The notes under the pieces are model-generated. The model ran no database searches. It had not been told where the DNA came from and was given only the letters and a program-made list of their open reading frames with translations. Source: Candidatus Angelobacter sp. Gp1-AA117 (GTDB lineage Bacteria; Acidobacteriota; Terriglobia; Terriglobales; Acidobacteriaceae). From it: a stretch of 32,530 bases of DNA. The DNA lies in assembly GCA_003223515.1 (NCBI GenBank), contig QHVI01000066.1, forward strand, positions 1 to 32,530, in the 5' to 3' direction. Below, in pieces: positions 22,721-29,695 of this stretch; the first letter of the stretch is position 1, and each line of letters begins with the position of its first letter. Both the position numbers and the translations under genes were made by a program.

Positions 22721-22726
22721 TATAAT
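22721..22726 (+). promoter_or_regulatory. TATAAT -10 element of the NtrC-type gene
   Basis: A perfect TATAAT lies about 70 bp before the favoured coding start. The matching -35 position (around 22698-22703, GCGCAA) is not a sigma-70 consensus but is the right half of the second palindrome. That fits an activator-dependent or repressor-covered promoter. Transcription would start near 22733. Confidence 0.5.
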
Positions 22727-22795
22727 CAACAGCATAGTGTTGGCAGTGGACGTGCAATTCTGGCCTGTATGGCCTCCACCCAGCCTTTCATCCGC

Positions 22796-24181
22796 ATGCC
22801 ACTCTACGAGGAGAACGTGAGCATCTCGCTGGTCATCATTGACGATAACCCGCGCAGCCTGGAGTTTGTGGCGGCAGCGTTGGCCCGTGATGGCGTACAA
22901 ATCTTTACGGCAACGCACCCGGAAGAGGGACTGGACCTGGTCTACAGCCACCATCCGCAGATTGTGATGACCGACCTGGTCATGCCCTCGATGAGCGGAC
23001 TGGAAGTGCTGGAGAAAGTGATCGAATTCGATCCGGCCACCGATGTTGTCCTGATGACCGCCCACTACACCACCGATACGGCGGTAGAAGCCATTCGCAA
23101 AGGTGCGGCCGACTACCTGAACAAACCTATCTCCCTGGCAGTGCTGCGCGAACGCGTGGGCCGTTTGATTGACACGGCGCTGCAACGCCAGCAGATTGCG
23201 CGGGTGGACGACGCGCTCGTGCAGAAGGCGCAGTTTGAAGGAATTGTGGGCCGCAGCCCGCAGATGTGGGAGATGTTCTCGCGCATACGCAGGATCGCGC
23301 CCCATTACCGTTCGGTGCTGGTGACTGGCGAAACTGGAACAGGCAAAGACTTGGTAGCGCAGGCGCTGCACCGCTCCAGCCCGGTACGGGGAAAATTTGC
23401 AGTGCTGAATTGCTCGGCGGTAGTGGAGACGCTGTTCGAAAGCGAGCTCTTCGGGCACGTGCGCGGCGCTTTTACCGGCGCCGACCGTGACAAGATCGGC
23501 CTCTTCGAGTTTGCTAACGGAGGCACTCTTTTTCTCGATGAGATTGGAGACATGCCTCTGGCCACCCAGGCCAAACTGCTGCGCGTGCTGCAGAACCAGG
23601 AAGTGCAGCGCGTGGGTTCGCTCAGCCCGCAGAAGATCGATGTACGAGTAGTGGCCGCCACCAACAAAGATTTGCGCCATGCCATTGCCGAAGGGAAATT
23701 CCGGGAAGATCTTTATTACCGGCTCTCGATGGTGGAAATTCATGTTCCTCCGCTGGCGGAGCGCATGGAAGACCTGCCGCTGCTGCTGCGGCATTTCATC
23801 GACAAGTTCAGCCGCCAGTATGGAAAAAAGATTCACGGGCTCACGCAGCGCGCCCAGATACTTTTCTCCCGCCACAACTGGCCCGGCAACGTGCGCGAAC
23901 TGGAAAACGCAGTTGGACACGCCTGCATGATGGCCATCGGCGAGATGATCGACGTGGGTGACCTGCCCGAATCATTGCAGCATCTCTCAACGGCGAAACC
24001 TGCCGAAACGGCAGATATCAGCCGCAACGGCAAAGAAACCTTGTCGCTCGAAGAACATGAAAAGTCCCTGCTGGCTGAAGCGCTCACCCAGGCTGGAGGA
24101 AACCAGTCAAAGGCCGCCCGGGCCTTGCGGATAGGAAGGGACGCCCTACGCTATAAAATGAAAAAGTACGGACTGTTGTGA
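22796..24181 (+). CDS. NtrC-family sigma-54-dependent response regulator
   Basis: This protein of about 461 residues contains an N-terminal receiver domain (LVIIDDNPRSLEFV, phospho-acceptor Asp in IVMTDLVMPSMSG, switch residues MTAHYT, and NKP). The AAA+ domain follows, with Walker A GETGTGKD, the sigma-54-contacting loop GAFTGA, Walker B GTLFLDEIGD and the NWPGNVRELENAV sensor segment. The Fis-type HTH is GNQSKAARALRIGRDALRYK. It activates sigma-54 promoters when phosphorylated. No histidine kinase gene is adjacent. The start is uncertain: ATGs at 22769 and 22796 lack ribosome binding sites, while a GTG at 22817 directly follows GAGGAG and would begin VSISLVIIDD, the most family-like N-terminus. 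Confidence 0.92.
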   Translation: MPLYEENVSISLVIIDDNPRSLEFVAAALARDGVQIFTATHPEEGLDLVYSHHPQIVMTDLVMPSMSGLEVLEKVIEFDPATDVVLMTAHYTTDTAVEAIRKGAADYLNKPISLAVLRERVGRLIDTALQRQQIARVDDALVQKAQFEGIVGRSPQMWEMFSRIRRIAPHYRSVLVTGETGTGKDLVAQALHRSSPVRGKFAVLNCSAVVETLFESELFGHVRGAFTGADRDKIGLFEFANGGTLFLDEIGDMPLATQAKLLRVLQNQEVQRVGSLSPQKIDVRVVAATNKDLRHAIAEGKFREDLYYRLSMVEIHVPPLAERMEDLPLLLRHFIDKFSRQYGKKIHGLTQRAQILFSRHNWPGNVRELENAVGHACMMAIGEMIDVGDLPESLQHLSTAKPAETADISRNGKETLSLEEHEKSLLAEALTQAGGNQSKAARALRIGRDALRYKMKKYGLL

Positions 24182-24225
24182 ATTGCCAAAATTGTCATAA
24201 TTTGTAATTGCCATCGTTGACCCAA

Positions 24226-24260
24226 TTCAATCCGTGTTTATCAGTGTTGATCTGTGGTAA
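24226..24260 (-). repeat. Dispersed repeat family 2 variant at the 3' end of the acyltransferase gene
   Basis: Read on the minus strand it is GTTACCACAGATCAACACTG followed by ATAAACACGGATT, a variant of the CTGAT..ACGCAGATT repeat. It overlaps the acyltransferase gene and supplies its last codons (TTDQH) and TGA stop. Confidence 0.5.
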
Positions 24261-24966
24261 CTGCCTTTTCTGCTCCTGCCGTGCATCTGTCCATCCTCCT
24301 CTGCATTTCCTGATGCAATGATTCCATCTGCTCCCCGGTAGCATCGGCGGGGACTGCGAGCGGACTGCTGATGTAGATGACGGCGCGGGAGAAGGGTTTG
24401 GGGATCATCATCTTGTCCCATGACTTGAGAATCCAGGCACGCTCTACCGCAATGTGAAATCCCACAATCTTGTATCCGGTTTTTTTCGCCAGCAGTACCG
24501 GGCCGGGTTTGGCTACGTACATGGGACCGCGTGGTCCGTCGGCGGTGAACACTGCCGGATGTCCCAAATCCAGTTCTTCACGCATGGCCAACAACGCGCC
24601 TGCGCCGCCCCGTGAACTCGATCCGCGAACCGGACGAAAGCCGAGTTTCCCGGCAATGCGGGAGATGAGCTCGCCATCGAAGCTGCGGCTGATCATGATG
24701 GCAATCTGCATGTTGCGAAAACGCCAGGCCCCGGGAATCACGCAACGGTGCCAGAAGCAGTAGATTCCCGCTGGCGCGTAACGATAGCCATCCGCAGGGA
24801 CATTCTCTTCTGCGACAACTTCAAACTTCAAAGTGGGGCCGATCAACCGGATCAGCAGAACAGCCGTCCAGGAAATCAAGGTGAGCAGGATGCGCTGGCG
24901 CAAAGAAAAACGGCGAGAGCCGGATTGGCTCTCGCCCTGAATTTCAGTTGTTGCAGGCTGGTTCAC
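24241..24966 (-). CDS. DUF374-type lysophospholipid acyltransferase-like membrane protein
   Basis: This 241-residue protein matches the DUF374 branch of the glycerolipid acyltransferase superfamily. An N-terminal membrane helix (26-46) precedes the family block CFWHRCVIPG. The rest of the signature follows: SRSFDGELISRIAGKLGFRP, then VRGSSSRGGAGALLAM, VFTADGPRGPMYVAKPGPVLLA and GFHIAVERAW. The HRC motif replaces the HxxxxD of classical acyltransferases, as is usual in DUF374. It probably acylates a lipid A-like or other membrane lipid. The start is a GTG at 24966, three bases after the ABC permease stop, with no ribosome binding site of its own, so translation is likely coupled. It is the last gene of the c-di-GMP/ABC operon. 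Its C-terminus is repeat-derived. Confidence 0.85.
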   Translation of the reverse strand: MNQPATTEIQGESQSGSRRFSLRQRILLTLISWTAVLLIRLIGPTLKFEVVAEENVPADGYRYAPAGIYCFWHRCVIPGAWRFRNMQIAIMISRSFDGELISRIAGKLGFRPVRGSSSRGGAGALLAMREELDLGHPAVFTADGPRGPMYVAKPGPVLLAKKTGYKIVGFHIAVERAWILKSWDKMMIPKPFSRAVIYISSPLAVPADATGEQMESLHQEMQRRMDRCTAGAEKAVTTDQH

Positions 24967-24969
24967 GGT

Positions 24970-26256
24970 CTACGCGTACTTGATCCACTTCACGATCTCC
25001 GGCAGGTTAGGACGCTTGCCGTACATGAGCACGCCCACGCGGTAGATGCGCGCACACAGGAAAACCAGCACATAGGCAGTGAGCGCCATCAGTCCCATGG
25101 AAAGCCCGATCTGCCACGTTGGCGGCGTCTCAATGCAGATGCGCAGGAACATGATCAGGGGCGCAGTGAAAGGGAAGAGAGAACCCCACACCGCAGTCGG
25201 TCCATTGGGCGATTGAATGATGCTGCCCATCATCACGATAGCCACAATAAGCGGGGCCATAACGATGAACTGAAGCTGCTGCGCTTCCTGATCAGAGTTG
25301 ACCATGGCGCCAATAGCCGCACACAGGGTGCTGTACAGGATGTATCCCAGCAGGAAGAACACCCCAAAAAAGACCAGCAGCTTGATGGAGATAATGGTTT
25401 TCAGGCTGGAGCCTGAGGCCAGGGCGCTATAGGAGGCATAAAGAGCGGCAGTGCCGGCCCAGATGCCCACTTGGGTCAGGCCGACAGCACCTACTCCGAT
25501 AATTTTCCCTGCCATCATCTCCATGGGACGTGCCGAGGCCAGCATGACTTCCATCACCCGCGAAGTTTTCTCTTCGATGATGGCGCGCATTACGTTGATG
25601 CCATACATGAGCACAGTGACATACATGATCATGACCATGCCGAAAGCGGTGAAAAATACCGTGAGGGTATTTCCGCTGCCGGTCGCGTTCTCAGATTCCA
25701 GGTCGACAGGCTTAAAGGTGGTCTCGATGTCACTTTGGTTCAGGCCTTTGCTCAGAAGAAAGCTGTTGCGAACCGTCTGGGTCACGGCGCTCTTCACGTC
25801 GTCCATGGTGCTGAAGCTGGAAATGTCGCGCGTGACAAAGGAGATCTTACGGGCAGCCAGGGCCTCGTCTGTGGCAAAGATAACCCCGGCAAGCTGTTTC
25901 TGCTTTACCTTTTCGGTAAGCGTAGCGCGCCGCGATTGCGAGGTATCCGTGATTACGTCCACGGCGTAATTCACTTTTTCCTGGTTACGCCTGTTCATGC
26001 CGGTGTTGGCGGTCACTTCTTTGGCGCGCTGTTCAGAAGCCTTGTTGAGCTGATTACGGAGCAACTCACCGGTGGCCGTATTCGAAGCCACCACCACGAT
26101 ATGCTTGGTTTCTCCCGAACCGCGCAGCATCAGAAATGTCGGAAGTATCGTAGCGCCTAGCATCAGCACCGGAAGCAGGATGGTCATCACGATAAATGCC
26201 TTGCTCCTGATGCGTTCCAGATATTCGCGCCGGGCAATGATGAACATGTTACGCAT
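24970..26256 (-). CDS. ABC-2 type exporter permease (NatB-like)
   Basis: This 428-residue protein is an ABC-2 family permease. The first helix lies at about residues 20-45 (FIVMTILLPVLMLGATILPTF). A large extracytoplasmic domain of about 150 residues follows, containing VNYAVDVITDTSQSRRATL, and then five or six helices from about 215 to 410. The segment REYLERIRSKAF before helix 1 is the family's N-terminal signature. The ATG at 26256 has AGGAGG five bases upstream and overlaps the ATPase stop by 8 bp. With the ATPase it forms an exporter; NatAB pumps sodium, but many relatives export other molecules, so the substrate is not known. Confidence 0.9.
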   Translation of the reverse strand: MRNMFIIARREYLERIRSKAFIVMTILLPVLMLGATILPTFLMLRGSGETKHIVVVASNTATGELLRNQLNKASEQRAKEVTANTGMNRRNQEKVNYAVDVITDTSQSRRATLTEKVKQKQLAGVIFATDEALAARKISFVTRDISSFSTMDDVKSAVTQTVRNSFLLSKGLNQSDIETTFKPVDLESENATGSGNTLTVFFTAFGMVMIMYVTVLMYGINVMRAIIEEKTSRVMEVMLASARPMEMMAGKIIGVGAVGLTQVGIWAGTAALYASYSALASGSSLKTIISIKLLVFFGVFFLLGYILYSTLCAAIGAMVNSDQEAQQLQFIVMAPLIVAIVMMGSIIQSPNGPTAVWGSLFPFTAPLIMFLRICIETPPTWQIGLSMGLMALTAYVLVFLCARIYRVGVLMYGKRPNLPEIVKWIKYA

Positions 26257-27214
26257 TTCTGCCTCCTGCAACCTGCAGATTGTTTTTCTCCGCCTGCAGC
26301 TTTTCTTCGGAATCCACCTTGTGTTCGCCGACTACATCGATAAAGATTTCTTCGAGCGAAGGTTCCATCAGTTCAAAGCGGTTGATACGGGAATGAGCGG
26401 CTGCCACGCGCAGCAGTTCCTGTGAGTCTGCGCCGGGCGCAAGCTGCACCTCAACGTAGTTGCCATAGTTATTGAATTTGCTGATCAGCGGGCTTCTCTC
26501 CAGAAACGAGATGTCCCCTGCATAATCGATCTGCACGTTGCGTTTCCCGTATCCGGCTTTTACGTCCTTGAGTGTGCCGTGCAGTACGGGCCTGCCATGA
26601 TTGATGAGGCAGAGAGAATCGCACAGTTTTTCCACCTGGTCCATGCGGTGCGTCGAGAACAGGATGGTGCGGCCCTCCTTCTTCAGGTCGAGCAGGACGT
26701 TCTTCAGCATGGTGGCGTTCACAGGATCAAGGCCGAAGAAAGGCTCATCCATGATGATGAAGTCGGGATCATGAAGAAGCGCGGCGATGAACTGGATTTT
26801 CTGCTGCAAGCCTTTGGAGAGTTCTTCTACCTTGCTATTGAGTTTGAAAGAGATATCCAGGCGCTGGCACCACTCGATGGCTTTTTGCTTTGCGTCAGCG
26901 GCGGACATGCCGTGCAGCTCTGCCATCAGGATAAGCTGATCGAGCACCTTCATCTTGCGGTACAGGCCGCGCTCTTCCGGCAGGTAGCCGACTCGATTCA
27001 GGCTCTTGCGTTCAAACGCTTTGCCGAACATCCCAATCGTGCCGGAGTCCGGTGCAGTAATGCCGATCATCATGCGGATGGTGCTGGTCTTCCCGGCGCC
27101 ATTAGGTCCCAGCAGCCCGAATACGGAACCTTTCTCGATCTTGAAGGAGAGATCATCCACGGCGACAAAAGTGCCGTAGGACTTGCGCACCTTCTCCAGT
27201 TCTATTGTGTACAT
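26249..27214 (-). CDS. ABC transporter ATP-binding protein (NatA-like)
   Basis: This 321-residue ATPase has Walker A GPNGAGKTST near residues 36-45, the Q-loop region VGYLPEERGLYRKM, the ABC signature LSKGLQQKI, Walker B FIIMDEPFFGLDP and the H-loop STHRMDQVE. The C-terminal 100 residues form the accessory domain (DUF4162-like) found in NatA-type exporters. The ATG at 27214 has AGGAAG six bases upstream. It overlaps the permease gene by 8 bp and follows the PilZ gene by 39 bp, which places it inside the c-di-GMP operon. Confidence 0.94.
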   Translation of the reverse strand: MYTIELEKVRKSYGTFVAVDDLSFKIEKGSVFGLLGPNGAGKTSTIRMMIGITAPDSGTIGMFGKAFERKSLNRVGYLPEERGLYRKMKVLDQLILMAELHGMSAADAKQKAIEWCQRLDISFKLNSKVEELSKGLQQKIQFIAALLHDPDFIIMDEPFFGLDPVNATMLKNVLLDLKKEGRTILFSTHRMDQVEKLCDSLCLINHGRPVLHGTLKDVKAGYGKRNVQIDYAGDISFLERSPLISKFNNYGNYVEVQLAPGADSQELLRVAAAHSRINRFELMEPSLEEIFIDVVGEHKVDSEEKLQAEKNNLQVAGGRNA

Positions 27215-27253
27215 GCGAACTTCCTGTTGAATGATGGAGTGTGTGCTTCTAGA

Positions 27254-27949
27254 TTACATGATTTCCAGGTATTGATCTATCCAATTACGAACCTGGACAC
27301 GGGTATCATCTGTGGGATCAAAGCGCAGGCCATAGTAACTTTCCGCCGGACGTGCCCAGCAGACGAACGAGCGTAAGGTGATTTTTTTCGCACCCGGAAG
27401 GCAAAAACTGATGCGCACCGCGTCTACCGAGGTGAGCGGGGTCTGGCAGCGCACCGACATGCCGCCGGCGCTTACTTCCATGGTCATGGCGTGGAAGCTG
27501 CGGGCGCCATTGTCGATGGCAACCTCTGTCACCACCGGGATGCGCACATAGCGGCGCAATTCATGCACCACCAGCAGATGGGTAGCGCGGACCACCTTCA
27601 ACACGCTCTGGCGCTCCAGAGGTTCGTCAAGCACGGCATTGATGCCGAAAGAGGAATACCGCAACGCCTCCTGGGTATTACGGGCAATGCCGTAAATCAC
27701 CATGCGGCGGTTGGAAGCTGAATTACGCGCGGTGCTCAAAATCTTTTCTGCCTGCGGATCGTAGAGCCGCAGAAGGCAGGCTTCAAATTTCTGCTTATTG
27801 AAAAGTTCCATCGGGTCGCCGTTCATGCCCGCCACGTGGACATTGAACTGCTTGAAACAATCGTGCAGGAAAGAAATAGCGGCCTGGTCAAGCCCTACTG
27901 CTGCAACCTTCGCAACCACCTTGGAAACAGCGATCCCTGAGTTCCCCAT
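27254..27949 (-). CDS. PilZ-domain c-di-GMP effector with an N-terminal receiver-like domain
   Basis: This 231-residue protein ends with a PilZ domain (about 130-231). It shows the RxxxR motif in RRYVRIP and the second motif EVSAGGMS, where Glu replaces the usual Asp/Asn of DxSxxG. The N-terminal 125 residues look like a degenerate receiver fold (KVAAVGLDQAAISFLHDCF, then RMVIYGIA and GINAVLDEPLERQSVLKVV). They lack the normal phosphorylatable Asp, so the domain probably serves protein contact. It follows the diguanylate cyclase gene by only 9 bp and precedes the ABC transporter genes by 39 bp. It is likely the local receptor for the cyclase's product, possibly controlling the exporter. Confidence 0.85.
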   Translation of the reverse strand: MGNSGIAVSKVVAKVAAVGLDQAAISFLHDCFKQFNVHVAGMNGDPMELFNKQKFEACLLRLYDPQAEKILSTARNSASNRRMVIYGIARNTQEALRYSSFGINAVLDEPLERQSVLKVVRATHLLVVHELRRYVRIPVVTEVAIDNGARSFHAMTMEVSAGGMSVRCQTPLTSVDAVRISFCLPGAKKITLRSFVCWARPAESYYGLRFDPTDDTRVQVRNWIDQYLEIM

Positions 27950-27958
27950 GAATGATAT

Positions 27959-29464
27959 CTACCCCTGTGTAGCGGATGTTTCTTTCTTGAGTGTGGCAGC
28001 CACCACGCGGTTTCTGCCGGAGAGTTTTGCCACATAGAGAGCCGCGTCTGCGGCGGCCACAACTTCATCCCGGCTGTTCCCGTGAATGGGATAATCGGCA
28101 ACTCCACAACTGATGGTGACCGGCCGGGGAACGCCCGGGAAATTATAGATTTCCACCTGGCGGCGCAGCTTTTCAGCCACGGTCAAAGCATTTTCGCCGA
28201 AGGTTTCCGGCACTACCACTGCGAATTCCTCGCCGCCGTAGCGGCACACCATGTCCATCTTGCGAAGCTGGTGTTTAAGAATCGTTGAAACGCCCCGGAG
28301 GACTTCATCGCCCAGCAGGTGTCCGAATTCGTCATTGAGGCGCTTGAAGTGGTCGATATCCATCATAATGACGGACATGCGCCCTCCGAAACGTGAAGCG
28401 CGCTCCAGCTCTTCGAGAATACGCATCTCGAAATAGCGCCGGTTATGGATGCCGGTAAGGCCGTCAACATAAGCGAGCTGCCGGATACGTTCAAAATGGT
28501 TGGCGTTCTGAATGGCAGCAGCGCAGATATCGGCGACTGACTCGAGCGGCTGTATGTCCTCTGACTCAAAAACGTTCTTGCTGGCGCTGTCGAGGGCAAG
28601 GGTACCGAGCTTCTCACCAAAGAAGATCAGCGGGACGCACATTTCCGCCTGGGTCTCCACGAATCCGGCAATGTATCCCTCTACTTTGCTTACATCGTTT
28701 TCAATAATGCTCTTTCCCAGGGCCAGGGCGCGCGCGGCCAGACCGGCGCCGGGAGCAAGCTGCGCTCCCATGGCCACCTTGGGAGTGAGGCGTCCTTCAT
28801 AGGCGCGGACCCGCATGCAATCAGCCTCAGAGAGCAGCACGGCCACATGGTCCACGCGGAACCATTCGAGGATCAGGCGGCAGACCACGGTCAAAAGCTC
28901 GTCAAGATCGGTAACCGCCGTCGTCTGTCGGGCAACGGCATTGATGGCTTCAAGCTGCTCGGCCCGGCGGCGCTCCAACTGGTAAAGGCGGGCATTCTCC
29001 AGGGCTATGGAGGCCTGGGTGGAGAACAGTGTAAGCAGGTCAATCATGCCCGAATCAAAGTAGTCGAGTTGGTCACTCTGGAAATCGAGTACGCCGACCA
29101 CCTCATCCCGCACCATAAGTGGTATTGCTACTTCTGATTTGGTCTCCTGCACCCGGTTGATGTAGCGTTGGTCCTTGCTGACGTCCGGGGCATACACTGG
29201 CCGCTTCAGCTTGGCCGCCGCTCCGATAATGCCCTGGCCCAGGGGGATGCGGTAGCCTATGTTCTCTTCGCTGCGTCCAAACTGTTTACGGACATAGACT
29301 TCCTGCTTGTCCTTATCCATAAGCAAAACTGTGCCGTTGTGGAGCTGAAAGTAGTCGCGAATGATGGAGAGGATCTCGTTCAGCACTCCATCCAGATCGA
29401 AAGTGGAGAGGACCGCCTGGCTGGCGTCATACAAAACGGCAATTTTCTGGATTGACTCTAACAA
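27959..29464 (-). CDS. GAF-GAF-GGDEF diguanylate cyclase
   Basis: This 501-residue protein has two GAF sensor domains (about 18-165 and 185-325) and a C-terminal GGDEF domain (335-495). The active site is intact: DGLTGIHNRRYF, MMDIDHFKRLNDEFGH and the GGEEF signature in CRYGGEEFAVV. An RxxD inhibitory site (RKMD) lies five residues before GGEEF, so product feedback is expected. There is no signal peptide or membrane helix; it is cytosolic. The start is a TTG at 29464 (reading LLESIQKIAVLYDASQAV as a family-like beginning) preceded by GGAGA about 7 nt upstream. It is the first gene of a five-gene minus-strand operon. GAF ligands cannot be inferred. Confidence 0.94.
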   Translation of the reverse strand: MLESIQKIAVLYDASQAVLSTFDLDGVLNEILSIIRDYFQLHNGTVLLMDKDKQEVYVRKQFGRSEENIGYRIPLGQGIIGAAAKLKRPVYAPDVSKDQRYINRVQETKSEVAIPLMVRDEVVGVLDFQSDQLDYFDSGMIDLLTLFSTQASIALENARLYQLERRRAEQLEAINAVARQTTAVTDLDELLTVVCRLILEWFRVDHVAVLLSEADCMRVRAYEGRLTPKVAMGAQLAPGAGLAARALALGKSIIENDVSKVEGYIAGFVETQAEMCVPLIFFGEKLGTLALDSASKNVFESEDIQPLESVADICAAAIQNANHFERIRQLAYVDGLTGIHNRRYFEMRILEELERASRFGGRMSVIMMDIDHFKRLNDEFGHLLGDEVLRGVSTILKHQLRKMDMVCRYGGEEFAVVVPETFGENALTVAEKLRRQVEIYNFPGVPRPVTISCGVADYPIHGNSRDEVVAAADAALYVAKLSGRNRVVAATLKKETSATQG

Positions 29465-29695
29465 GAATCGGTCTCCACTTCGAAATACAAGCTGGCCTGG
29501 CTAGCTCCCGGCGAGGAAAGAAAGTTTCTGCCGGTGGGGGAAGAGCACACTGAATAAGTATATGTTAACTCTATGGTTTCCAGTGCCGGATTTTCCGGGC
29601 GAACCGGCCAAAAACCAAAGATTTTTCTGCTGAGAAGCCATTCTAAGGGGTTAAACCGATGGTTGCAGTGGAAATCCGGGAAGGCCGGCTCATTC

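Noticed and set aside
22706-23920. 404-residue minus-strand open frame opposite the NtrC-type gene
   Set aside because: It is His/Arg/Gln-rich antisense shadow with no motif; the opposite strand carries an intact three-domain regulator.
24748-25416. 222-residue plus-strand frame rich in His, Gln and Arg
   Set aside because: Shadow of the acyltransferase and ABC permease genes; composition typical of antisense frames in GC-rich DNA.
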